DNA of 64,000 bases. Origin: JALOKP01 sp963800865 (GTDB taxonomy: Bacteria; Acidobacteriota; Polarisedimenticolia; J045). The notes below the pieces were generated by a model. It saw nothing but the letters and a program-made list of their open reading frames with translations, ran no database searches and was not told the origin of the DNA. The DNA lies in assembly GCA_963800865.1 (NCBI GenBank), contig CAWDCL010000003.1, positions 191,926-255,925 on the forward strand. The letters are read 5' to 3'. Every line of letters starts with the position of its first letter. Position 1 is the first letter of the stretch. The position numbers were made by a program, and so were the translations under genes. Below are positions 44,284 to 52,656 of this stretch, in pieces.

Positions 44284-44606
44284 TCAGGGCTCCACTTTCC
44301 TGCGCAGGCCGGCTCTCTCCATGTCCCTGGCCACGGCCTCTGCCGCCTCGTCGAAGAGGGCCGTCACCTCGTTCGGGTCCGCGGTGCTGCTGCGGTCGGA
44401 CCGGAGCAGCGTGTCGGGGTCGAGAGAGTGGACCAGCGCCTCGCCCCAGAGGTGCGAACCATGCGAGCGGCCGAGCGCCCAGGTGCCTTGCCACGAACAG
44501 CGACAGCTGACCCAGAACGACCGGCAACCCGCCGATCGGCCGTCCACCCGGTGCTCGTCGCTGTCTTCCCGACCAAGCACCTGCAGAGGATAACCTGGGC
44601 GATCGG
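44284..44606 (-). pseudogene. Unrecognised 3' gene stub next to an IS91-type end
   Basis: Minus-strand frame ends SHGSHLWGEALVHSLDPDTL, LLRSDRSSTADPNEVTALFD and EAVARDMERAGLRRKVEP-stop (44284). The last 60 codons look coding (acidic amphipathic helix), while the part nearer 44606 is less convincing. It is cut at 44607 by the IS91-like terminal core. Family not recognised. Confidence 0.4.
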
Positions 44607-45000
44607 AGGATAGGCGATTCAAGCCGCGGATTCGACGTCGGAGAGCGTCGCCGCGGTCCTGCAGGAAGGGGGAGCGGCCGGGCGCGTGGACGGAGCGTGG
44701 TCGGGGGCGGCGCGGCGCGGGGAGCGGCCCGGCATGGGACGCGGGGAGGTCCGCCGCAGAGGCGGAGTTCGGCCCTCCGGGTGGTCAGGACCGCGCGGGC
44801 CGGGGCGTTCGTCCAGGAGTTCAGTCCGCGGCGGGGTGGGCGGGAAAGGGGCGGGTGGACCTGGGCCAGGATTTTCATGCGGGACGAGCAGCGCCGGCAG
44901 CGGAGGGCATCCAGAGCGAACACTCGGCGCAGCAACTCGGCCCAGGAGAGGTAGCGGCCGCCGGGGTCGGGAGACCGTGCGCCGGGAGACCGGTCACCCG
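44607..45000 (-). mobile_element. IS91-like transposase remnant, copy 2
   Basis: Minus strand carries DPGGRYLSWAELLRRVFALD then ALRCRRCSSRMKILAQVHPP, the Cys-rich C-terminus of IS91-type transposases, after which a deletion (near 44860) removes the usual final 30 codons. The conserved non-coding tail runs to GAGGATAGGCGATTC at 44609-44623. At about 45000 it meets the integrase-type IS copy B. Confidence 0.75.
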
Positions 45001-45325
45001 GCGAGAGGGATGCTCCCATGATGCGAGCTGTGGAGGCGAAACCCGATGCAGCCGCCGAGGTCATCGCCCTGCCTCGCCGCGGAGGGCCTCATCATCGCTA
45101 CGCTTGGCGTCGCGCGGCCTGACGCTTCTGGCCGACCACTCCATTGCCGCGGTCTCGTCGTGGAGGGCGTGTGCATTCGCGGGAAGGCGGACCGCCGCCT
45201 TCTCGCTCAACCGATGGGCAGGACCATCGCCGACACATGCACGGGCGGGTTCGAGCGGCGGTATTGCCTGCCGTTCCGAGCCGCGTGAGCCCTCAGCAAT
45301 GCGCGGACTCTATTTTGGCGAACAA
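44999..45325 (+). mobile_element. Integrase-type IS, copy B (3' end only)
   Basis: Plus strand reads APMMRAVEAKPDAAAEVIAL then GGLHHRYAWRRAA-stop (45121) and continues with the same non-coding tail as copy A, ending near gcgcggactctattttggcg (45300-45319). It corresponds to 35773-36090 of copy A with several small indels. The transposase core is missing. Confidence 0.75.
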
Positions 45326-45355
45326 CAGGAGCCTGCTAGGTTGCCTTCGCGTCAA

Positions 45356-46756
45356 CTACCCAAGCTTGACAAAATCATCCGGTTTCCAGGATTGCTCGAA
45401 GAAAGCCTCCAGCGGCCCGTACAGGCGGATGTAGGCAAACCAACCTTTACCGGGAACGGTCTTGACCCAATTCTTCTCTTTTCCAGCGGGCGCTTCCGGG
45501 CCAAAGACGAGATCGCAAGAACCGTCAGCGTTCTGTTCCGGCCCGTCAAAGCTGTTGACGCTGGGCTTGGGCATGCCGTTTTGCAGCAGCGAGCGCGTCA
45601 TGGGGTCGTATAGCGTCACCGACCAGAAGTTGTTGACCGGAATGTTCGGCGGCAGGTGAAGCTTGTAGGTTTGGCCGCCATCCAGATAATCGCCACGAGC
45701 ATCGACAATAGCCTGCAGGTACTGAGACCCGGCGCCCACTACTTTGTTGACCATGGCCGGGGTGATGCAAATCGCGGTGAAGTGGAAGAGGGTTCTGGCG
45801 TCCAGGTTACGGACGCCGTTCCTCAAGAACTCATGGCTGCCGCCCACAAAGACATATTCCCAGTTGCGGTCGGGATACACCTTTGCCTCCGGTTCGCGCG
45901 ATTGATAGGCAATCGCCCGGGCCATGCCAAAACCTGTCTTGGCTGCGGTATCGAGAATCTTCCGCATGCGCTCATCGGGGGCAAACGGCTTGCCCTTCTC
46001 GATGCCAAGCGCTCTCAACACCCCCAACTGCTCGGTGTTGAAGGCTTCAGTGGGTTCGTATTGGATCACCTTGTCCAGGTTGACAAAGTACTGGAAATCA
46101 TTGGGGTGGATGGTATCTGCAGGCAAGCTCCCGGCATTGGAAATATTGGGCTTTCGGTGGCCATCCTTTAACGGGTAAACCGCACAATTGTCGCCATACC
46201 ATTTAAGGGCCTGCTTGCCCATGCCGCTGATCTTCTGGCTGGCACGCGCCATGACCCACACCTTGTAGGTGCGCGAACGCGCGACGAAATAACCTTCGGG
46301 CACTTCGCCTTCATGATCCGGAGGCAGCAGCAGGTATTTGCCCCCTTGCCCCTTATCCGGGCCAACCATGCCAAAGTCGACGATGTACCGGAAGTACGCA
46401 TCGTTGGCCATGCCCAAAACCTGCGGGGGGATTTCAACCACCGTGGGGCCATCTTTCTTGAGGTCGACATTGCAGGCAAAGTAGACACTCTCGGTATTGC
46501 CGGTCAAGACCAGCGGGGTGGCGGATAGCAAGTCGGCGGCCACAGCCAGGTCAGAACATTCCTTGCATCCCCAGCCCTTTTCCTGCCCCTCGAGCAATGA
46601 ATACATCGACATTGCCGGCATGAAGTCAATGTAAGCCTGGCAGGCGCGCTGAAAATCAAGCGCATCAAACAGCTTCTGGGCAGTCTCCTTGGTGGGATAC
46701 CCATCCAGTACAAATTCAAAATCGCCGATCGGTGTGGTCAGTTTTTCTGTGTTCAC
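45356..46756 (-). CDS. DUF1254/DUF1214 protein A, last gene of the sulfatase operon
   Basis: 466 residues: an N-terminal DUF1254 domain (about 60-190, LVLTGNTESVYFACNVDLKK, GPTVVEIPPQVLGMANDAYF, KGQGGKYLLLPPDHEGEVPE) and a C-terminal DUF1214 domain (about 350-455, NFWSVTLYDPMTRSLL, NADGSCDLVFGPEAPAGKEK NW-type end). No signal peptide. Reaction unknown; related proteins are often found by arylsulfatases. GTG 46756 follows AAGGAGAAG and starts 18 bases after the stop of protein B, so it belongs to the same transcript. Its base composition is plainly less GC-rich than that of B and C, suggesting a different origin. Confidence 0.9.
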   Translation of the reverse strand: MNTEKLTTPIGDFEFVLDGYPTKETAQKLFDALDFQRACQAYIDFMPAMSMYSLLEGQEKGWGCKECSDLAVAADLLSATPLVLTGNTESVYFACNVDLKKDGPTVVEIPPQVLGMANDAYFRYIVDFGMVGPDKGQGGKYLLLPPDHEGEVPEGYFVARSRTYKVWVMARASQKISGMGKQALKWYGDNCAVYPLKDGHRKPNISNAGSLPADTIHPNDFQYFVNLDKVIQYEPTEAFNTEQLGVLRALGIEKGKPFAPDERMRKILDTAAKTGFGMARAIAYQSREPEAKVYPDRNWEYVFVGGSHEFLRNGVRNLDARTLFHFTAICITPAMVNKVVGAGSQYLQAIVDARGDYLDGGQTYKLHLPPNIPVNNFWSVTLYDPMTRSLLQNGMPKPSVNSFDGPEQNADGSCDLVFGPEAPAGKEKNWVKTVPGKGWFAYIRLYGPLEAFFEQSWKPDDFVKLG

Positions 46757-46774
46757 AGTGTCTTCTCCTTCAAG

Positions 46775-48247
46775 TCACTTCATCTTCGCTACGTCGCCTG
46801 GCTTCCAGGTCTTCGCGAGCGCGGTCTCGGTCGGCCCGTAGAGCCGCAGAATGGCGAAGTACCCTCTCCCAGGCACCGTGGCGAGCCAGTTCTTCTCCTG
46901 GCCCTCCGGGGGCTTCGGGCCCAGGAAGAGGTCCGTGCTGCCGTCGGCGTTCTGGACCGGCTTGTCACGCGATCCGAGCGACGGGAAGGGCTGGCCGTTG
47001 GCAAGGCCCGAGGCGTTCTCGGCTTCGTAGAGCGTCACGGACCAGAAGTTCGCGGCCGGCACGTCCTTCGGCATGTTCAGCTTGTAGCTCGTCCCACCGG
47101 TCAGGGGCACGCCATCGCCGTCGGTGAAGGCGATGACGTAGAAGGCACCCTTGCCGGGAGTCTGCGAGAGCATGCCGGGGCTGAACGAGTAGTAGTTCGA
47201 GAAGAACCACGGGCGGCAATCGACATCGAGCGCCCCGCCGCGATCCACTCGCCGCCAACTCAGGTCGAGCTTGCCAATCGGCTTCTCCGCCGTCGCATCG
47301 GCCATTGGATTGACCCAGCGGCGGTCGGGGTACATCCGGAACGACCGACCGGACACGACCTCATCGAAGGCGATCACGCGGCTCATCTGGTAGGCCGACT
47401 TCGCCGCGCGGTCGAGGATGCCCCGCATGCGCTCGTCCGGCTGAAAGGGTTCCCCCTTCACGATGCCGAGTCCGGCCAGCATGCCCATCCAGTCCGGGTC
47501 GGCCAGGTGCGGCCCTTCGGTGTCCACCAGCTTCTTCAGTTCATCGAAGGCCGTCGCGTCGCTGATCGGGAGCATGTTCGTCGGCACGCCCGAAGCATCC
47601 GGGAACTTCATCGGTTTGGCCTGGCCCTTCAGCGGGTAGATCTTCGTCGTCTCGATCAGCTCGACCGGCGGCTTCAGGTCGCTCGCATCGGCATAGAAAG
47701 CCCGGAGGAACACGAACACGTTGTTCGTCCCCGAGCGGCAGACGAAGTAGCCTTCCGGGACCTCGCCTTTGTAGCCCGGTGGCAAGAGCAGGAACTTGCC
47801 GCCCTTCCCCTGATCCGGGCCGAAGAAACCGACGTCGCCGGCGTACTTGCCGCCATCGACGGGGATCGGCCGTTGCCAGAAGTCCATCAGGATGCCCTGC
47901 AACATGGGCGGGGCGTCGAACACGAGCGGGCCATCCTTGCCGAGATCGACGTAGCTCATCGCATAGATCACGTCCGAGTTCGGCGTGGTCACGAGCGTCC
48001 TGGCGTCGAGGCGCTTCTTCCACACCGGCAAGACGTTGTGCCCCTCGCCGAACGTCTTCTCGGACCCGACCTTCATGCTGAGCGTGTTGATGAGCGGCAA
48101 CGCCCAGAGGTACGTCTGCGTGGCACGGTGGTAGAGCATCTCGTCGCGGAGTGTCTGCGCGGTTTCCGCCGTGGCCCGGTTCTCCACGAGAGGAAGGGCG
48201 GCAATCTTCGCCTGGTGCCGAATGGACTCTGTTTCCGTAATGTTCAT
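46775..48247 (-). CDS. DUF1254/DUF1214 protein B
   Basis: 490-residue paralogue. The DUF1254 part contains LPLINTLSMKVGSEKTFGEG, TPNSDVIYAMSYVDLGKDGP and GGKFLLLPPGYKGEVPEGYF; the DUF1214 part contains NFWSVTLYEAENASGLANG, SRDKPVQNADGSTDLFLGPK and GQEKNWLATVPGRGYFAILR. Its ATG (48245-48247) overlaps the TGA of protein C (ATGA), with GGAGGG ahead of it: translational coupling. Among the three it is the one with the classic TPNSDV-Y motif. Function unknown; coexpression with a sulfatase and two paralogues suggests a hetero-oligomer or successive steps (inference). Confidence 0.92.
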   Translation of the reverse strand: MNITETESIRHQAKIAALPLVENRATAETAQTLRDEMLYHRATQTYLWALPLINTLSMKVGSEKTFGEGHNVLPVWKKRLDARTLVTTPNSDVIYAMSYVDLGKDGPLVFDAPPMLQGILMDFWQRPIPVDGGKYAGDVGFFGPDQGKGGKFLLLPPGYKGEVPEGYFVCRSGTNNVFVFLRAFYADASDLKPPVELIETTKIYPLKGQAKPMKFPDASGVPTNMLPISDATAFDELKKLVDTEGPHLADPDWMGMLAGLGIVKGEPFQPDERMRGILDRAAKSAYQMSRVIAFDEVVSGRSFRMYPDRRWVNPMADATAEKPIGKLDLSWRRVDRGGALDVDCRPWFFSNYYSFSPGMLSQTPGKGAFYVIAFTDGDGVPLTGGTSYKLNMPKDVPAANFWSVTLYEAENASGLANGQPFPSLGSRDKPVQNADGSTDLFLGPKPPEGQEKNWLATVPGRGYFAILRLYGPTETALAKTWKPGDVAKMK

Positions 48248-49743
48248 CGTCCCTCCGATGTGGTTGTAGCTGCGCATCCGTCGACCATTTCGAAGTCGCC
48301 GGGCTTCCACGACTTGTCGAACCAGGGCTCGAGCGGCCCGTAGAGGCGCAGCAGGGCCGACCAGCTCTTGCCGGGCATGGTCTGCACCCAGTTGCCCTCC
48401 TTGCCGGCGGGCGCGGTCGGCGCGAACCAGACGGTCCAGGAACCGTCCGGGTTGGCCTTCAGGTCCGGGCTCTGGCTGTCGACGCCGGCGCTCTTCTGGT
48501 CGGTTTCCAGCAGGCTCCGGTGCTGTCCGGAGTAGACGACGAAGGACCAGAATTCCTTGGCGGGGACGGGCGCCGGCAGCGTCACGCAGTAGGTCCTGCC
48601 ACCGTCGAGGTACCGGCCCTGCGCGTCGTGGGGCGTGAACGCGTAGGCTGACCCTTGACCCACTGCGGATTGGGCCATCGCCGGGGTGATGCCCGTCGCC
48701 ATGTAGTGCATCATCGTCCTGTAGTCGAGCATGAGCTCGCCGTTGCTCATGAAGTCGTGCCTGCCGCCGACGAAGGCCGTGTACCACTGACGGTCCTCGT
48801 AGAAGTAGGGCTCCCGGTTCCGCGGGCGGTAGCTCAAGGCACGCGCCGTCGCATTCGCGACGGCCGCGGCCTCGATGAGGATCTGCTTCATGCGCTCGTC
48901 GGGAGCGAAGGGCTTCCCCTTCTTGATACCGATCGAGGCCCACAATCCGACCAGCTCGGGGTTGAACGCATCGGCCGGCTCGTACTGGACCACGGCGTTG
49001 AGCTCCTCGTAGAACGAGAAGTCATTGGCGTGGATCGTGTTGTACTGCAACCCGCTCAGGTCCACGAAGTGTGGCTCGCGCGGGCTCGCCGCCTCCTTCA
49101 GCGGGTACAGACGCCAGTGCTTCTTGATGTGGGCCGCCGTCTTCGCGAGGTCCCCATCAATCACGAAGGCACGCATCAGCAGCCAGTGGCGGTAGGTGCG
49201 CGTCGGTACGACGTGATAGCCGGGCGGGACCTCGCCCTCGTGCCCCGGTGGGAGGAACAGGTACTTGCCCCCCTGGCCGCGGTCGGGACCGGTGAAGCCG
49301 ACGTCGATGACCCAGCGGAAGCAGGCGTCATCGACCGGCCCGAGCATCCCGGGCGGGACCTCGACGACCGTCGGCCCGTCCGCGACGTTGATCTCCGCGA
49401 TGCAGTAGACGGTCGTGGTGTTGGGGGTCAGCCAGAGGGTCCGCGCGTCGAACAGCTGCTCGTGGATGCCCATGCTGAAGGTGCCCATCCCGGCCTGTTG
49501 CATGCCCTGGAGGAAGGCGTAGATCGAGGCCGCCGGGCAGCCGGTCAGGAAGGCCTCCACAGCCCGCGAGAAGTCGAGCTGGTCGTAGACCTTGCGCACC
49601 GTCTCGTCGGAGGGCATCCCATCGAAGAACTCCAGCCGTCCGAGCCGGGAGGTCTCGACCACGTCGGGGGTCTGGATCGACTCGGGGACCTTGGCCGCGT
49701 ATTTCGGGCTGCTGCGTTGGTCATTTTGACTATTTCTACTCAT
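48244..49743 (-). CDS. DUF1254/DUF1214 protein C
   Basis: 499-residue paralogue, first of the three behind the sulfatase. The N-terminal about 40 residues are polar and disordered. DUF1254 features: LWLTPNTTTVYCIAEINVAD, GPTVVEVPPGMLGPVDDACF, RGQGGKYLFLPPGHEGEVPP. DUF1214 features: KEFWSFVVYSGQHRSLLETD and NPDGSWTVWFAPTAPAGKEG. It is closer to protein A than to B in the ETV-x-K-x-YD-x-LDF start. AAGGAG lies 7 bases before ATG 49743. The 128-base gap to the sulfatase stop contains a strong stem-loop (49827-49864). Confidence 0.92.
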   Translation of the reverse strand: MSRNSQNDQRSSPKYAAKVPESIQTPDVVETSRLGRLEFFDGMPSDETVRKVYDQLDFSRAVEAFLTGCPAASIYAFLQGMQQAGMGTFSMGIHEQLFDARTLWLTPNTTTVYCIAEINVADGPTVVEVPPGMLGPVDDACFRWVIDVGFTGPDRGQGGKYLFLPPGHEGEVPPGYHVVPTRTYRHWLLMRAFVIDGDLAKTAAHIKKHWRLYPLKEAASPREPHFVDLSGLQYNTIHANDFSFYEELNAVVQYEPADAFNPELVGLWASIGIKKGKPFAPDERMKQILIEAAAVANATARALSYRPRNREPYFYEDRQWYTAFVGGRHDFMSNGELMLDYRTMMHYMATGITPAMAQSAVGQGSAYAFTPHDAQGRYLDGGRTYCVTLPAPVPAKEFWSFVVYSGQHRSLLETDQKSAGVDSQSPDLKANPDGSWTVWFAPTAPAGKEGNWVQTMPGKSWSALLRLYGPLEPWFDKSWKPGDFEMVDGCAATTTSEGR

Positions 49744-49826
49744 GACAGGCTCCTTCGCCGCCGGCAGCGGCGCAGGGCAAGCCAGAAGACTCGATCGGAC
49801 GCGCGGAGACGAGGTCGGGACAGGGC

Positions 49827-49864
49827 TTCGGCCGGCAGCCCCGTGATGCGGGCCGCCGGCCGAA
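49827..49864 (-). promoter_or_regulatory. Stem-loop between the sulfatase and DUF1254 genes
   Basis: 10-bp perfect stem TTCGGCCGGC (49827-49836) and GCCGGCCGAA (49855-49864), with an inner CCCG/CGGG pairing in the loop. It is not followed by a T run on the minus strand, so it is not a classic terminator; an mRNA processing or stability element is possible. It begins 8 bases before the end of the sulfatase gene. Confidence 0.5.
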
Positions 49865-49871
49865 CCTCCAC

Positions 49872-52247
49872 CTACTGAATCGCCATCGCGACGCGCAGCC
49901 GTTCTTCGGGCGAGATCAGGTGATCGAGATCGATGGCGTCCTTGCCGAGGTCGATCTCGACCCAGTTCACCTCACCGCTGAACTTCGTCTCGCCCTTCGG
50001 ATAGTCGTAGGTCACCGGCGACCCGGCTTCGAAGCCGACGTCCAGGGTCTCGTCGGCGGAGAAGACCATGGGTTCGGTCTGATCGACCCGCCCTTCGCCG
50101 GCGGGCACGCCGTCGATGAACAGCGAGACCGTGCCGCCCTTCGCCAGTCCCCCGCCGTCGTACTTGAACTCCATTCGTACCTGGTGCGTCCCAGGCGGAA
50201 TCTTCGCCGTGCCCTCGATCGTGTACCGGTGCACGCCATAGAAGTTGTAGCAGTACTTCGGCTTGCCGTCCTTCGCGTAGAGGCTCCAGCCGCCGATGAT
50301 CCCGCCCAGGGCGACGATGACGCCTTCGGCGCCCGATGCCGGCACGACCACCTCCGCCGTCACGGCGTGCGACTTGTTCTTGGTGTTCACGACCGAACTC
50401 TCGGTGAGCCGGCCCATGCCGCCGAAGAGGATCTGCCGCGTGCCTTTGATCAGTTGCGGCCGTCCGGCGATGTCGGGATTGGCGCGCTCAGCGAAGCGGT
50501 CGTCCAGCGGCAGCACGTTGTACTTGGTGGCTTCGATCAGCCAGAGCCGCTGCAGTTCGTGCAGCTTCTGCGGGTTCGCCTTCGCCAGATCCTTCGACTG
50601 ACTCCAGTCCGTGTTCGTGTCATAGAGTTCCCACACATCGTCGTCGAAGGCCGGCAGCGCGACGCTGCCGGTCAACCACGGCGTGCGGTGCCGGGTGACC
50701 GCAGTCCAGCCCTTGTGGTAGATGCCGCGGTTGCCCGCCATCTCGAAGTACTGCGTTTCGTGCCGCTCGGCGGCCTTCGCGTCGTTGAACGAGTACGCCA
50801 TGCTGACGCCCTCGATCGGACGCTGTTGCACGCCGTTGACGAAGACCGGCTCGGGCAGGCCCGCCGCCTCCAGGATCGTCGGCGCGATGTCGATCACGTG
50901 ATGGAACTGGTTGCGGACTTCGCCACGGGCGGTGATCCCCTTGGGCCAGTGCACGATGGTCCCGTTGCGTGTGCCGCCGAAATGCGACGCGACCTGCTTG
51001 GTCCACTGGTACGGCGCGTTCATGGCGTGCGCCCAGCCCACGGCATAGTGGTTATAGGCCTCGACCCCGCCCAGCTTGTCCAACCGTTCCACCAGGAACT
51101 CGGGGGGCTCGAGTTGCGGAAACCCCGTCAGCGGAGCCATCTCGTTGAAGCAGCCCTGGAGCGAACCCTCCGCCGAGGCGCCGTTGTCGCCCAGGATCAC
51201 GTAGATCAGCGTGTCCTGCAGGATGCCCAGCTCCTCGAGCGAGTCCACGAGCCGCCCGATGTGATGATCCGTGTGTTCCAGGAAGCCCGCGTACACCTCC
51301 ATCTGGCGGATGAGGACCGGCTTCATGACCGGGGAGACGGTGTCCCAGGCGGGAATCTCCGGATGGCGTTCGGTCAGTCGGCAATCCTGCGGAATGACGC
51401 CGAGCTGCTTCTGCCGCGCGAAGGTTTCCTCGCGCAGTTTGTCCCAGCCCTGGTCGAACTGGCCCTTGTACCGGTCCGACCACTCCTGCGGCACGTGATG
51501 CGGCGCATGTGTCGCGCCCGGCGCGAAGTAGGTGAAGAACGGCTTGTCGGGCATCAGCGCTTTCTGCTGCCGAATCCACTTGATCGCCTTGGTGGTCATG
51601 TCGTCCGTGAAGTGATACCCCTCCTCGGGAGTCTTCTCGGGCTCGATCGGCGTCGTGCCTTCATAGATCGCCGGATACCACTGGTTGGTCTCGCCGCCCA
51701 GGAAGCCGTAGAAGTACTCGAAGCCGCCGCCGCCGGTCGGCCACGCGTCGAAGGGCCCCATGGGGCTCGTCTGCCACACCGGCACCTCGTGGCACTTGCC
51801 GAACTGCGAGGTCGAGTAGCCGTTGAGCAGCAGCGTCCGGGCAAGCGGGGCACACGTATTCGGCAGGATCGAGCTGTAGCCGGGGGCCGACGTGGCGATC
51901 TCGGTGATGCCGCCCATGGCGACCGTGTGATGGTTGCGGCCGGTCAGCATCGCCTGGCGCGTCGGCGAACACAGTGCGGTCGTGTGGAACCGCGTGTACT
52001 TGAGCCCGTTCGCCGCGAGCTTGTCGAAGTTCGGCGTCCGGCACGGGCCGCCAAAGGCGCTGGTCGCCCCGAAGCCGACATCGTCGAGCAGGATCACGAG
52101 AACGTTGGGTGCACCCTTGGGCGGCCGCAGCTCCCTGATCGCCGGGTACTTGGTGTCCGGATCCTTGGCGTCGTAGGTGGTCAAGCCCACGTGGGGCTGA
52201 TCCGGGATGGGGAGAACCGTTCGATTAATCTCGTCGCGGTCACGCAT
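49872..52247 (-). CDS. Large arylsulfatase, Cys-type
   Basis: 791-residue sulfatase of the alkaline-phosphatase superfamily. APNVLVILLDDVGFGATSAF gives metal ligands D55 and D56; C93SPTR97 in TTALCSPTRQAMLTGRNHH is the formylglycine motif; FGKCHEVPVWQ holds the catalytic Lys/His; VILGDNGASAEGS the other metal pair. A C-terminal beta-sandwich (about 600-791) includes GGWSLYAKDGKPKYCYNFYG and SLFIDGVPAGEGRVDQ. No signal peptide. GGGAGGAAGG precedes ATG 52247. First gene of a four-gene minus-strand operon with three DUF1254 proteins. Maturation could rely on the anSME at 24834 or on an unseen FGE. Confidence 0.95.
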   Translation of the reverse strand: MRDRDEINRTVLPIPDQPHVGLTTYDAKDPDTKYPAIRELRPPKGAPNVLVILLDDVGFGATSAFGGPCRTPNFDKLAANGLKYTRFHTTALCSPTRQAMLTGRNHHTVAMGGITEIATSAPGYSSILPNTCAPLARTLLLNGYSTSQFGKCHEVPVWQTSPMGPFDAWPTGGGGFEYFYGFLGGETNQWYPAIYEGTTPIEPEKTPEEGYHFTDDMTTKAIKWIRQQKALMPDKPFFTYFAPGATHAPHHVPQEWSDRYKGQFDQGWDKLREETFARQKQLGVIPQDCRLTERHPEIPAWDTVSPVMKPVLIRQMEVYAGFLEHTDHHIGRLVDSLEELGILQDTLIYVILGDNGASAEGSLQGCFNEMAPLTGFPQLEPPEFLVERLDKLGGVEAYNHYAVGWAHAMNAPYQWTKQVASHFGGTRNGTIVHWPKGITARGEVRNQFHHVIDIAPTILEAAGLPEPVFVNGVQQRPIEGVSMAYSFNDAKAAERHETQYFEMAGNRGIYHKGWTAVTRHRTPWLTGSVALPAFDDDVWELYDTNTDWSQSKDLAKANPQKLHELQRLWLIEATKYNVLPLDDRFAERANPDIAGRPQLIKGTRQILFGGMGRLTESSVVNTKNKSHAVTAEVVVPASGAEGVIVALGGIIGGWSLYAKDGKPKYCYNFYGVHRYTIEGTAKIPPGTHQVRMEFKYDGGGLAKGGTVSLFIDGVPAGEGRVDQTEPMVFSADETLDVGFEAGSPVTYDYPKGETKFSGEVNWVEIDLGKDAIDLDHLISPEERLRVAMAIQ

Positions 52248-52436
52248 GAGTGCCTTCCTCCCGATTGAGCCTCACTCCGTTGAAGTCCACGGGCGCTCAC
52301 GGCGGCCTGGCTTGCGGGTGGAGACGATCGAGCCGCGCCGCGGCGCCAGCCTCTACCCTCTGGCCCTACTATCGGCAAGCCTACATTTTCGAGGGAGGAG
52401 ACGTCTGCTGTCAACTTGGCCGGAGTGGTCCGGCGT

Positions 52437-52460
52437 GTTGTTCGCCAAGATCGAGTCCGC
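52437..52460 (-). repeat. 24-bp end of the integrase-type IS, inverted
   Basis: Minus strand GCGGACTCGATCTTGGCGAA plus CAAC, the same terminal sequence as copies A and B (near 36072 and 45302). It is isolated from any other part of that element and is directly joined to an IS91-like scrap at 52461. Confidence 0.6.
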
Positions 52461-52615
52461 GGAGGCGGGCCGCAGTCGTCGCAGCAACTCGGCCAGGAGA
52501 GGTAGCGGCCGCCGGGGTCGGGAGACCGAGCGCCGGGAGGCCGGTCAGCCGGCGGGGTGGGGCCAGGTCCCGGGGCCGGGGGTGACGCCTTGGGAGTGAC
52601 GTCGTCGGCGGGGAT
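52461..52615 (-). mobile_element. IS91-like scrap, copy 3
   Basis: The plus strand ggcgggccgcagtcg, tcgcagcaactcggccagga and tagcggccgccggggtcggg corresponds to two separate parts of the repeat (tail and the coding piece DPGGRYLSW) fused by deletion. Compare 55180-55205 and 44930-44975. The minus strand still reads GARSPDPGGRYLSW. No terminal core is left at this copy. Confidence 0.55.
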
Positions 52616-52656
52616 CCCGTCGTCGGTGGGCGGACGGGGCACGATCCACGTTCGAG

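Noticed and set aside
49920..52268. Plus-strand open frame of 782 codons opposite the large sulfatase
   Set aside because: Low-complexity V/R/D/H-rich antisense reading of the sulfatase; no start context or motifs.
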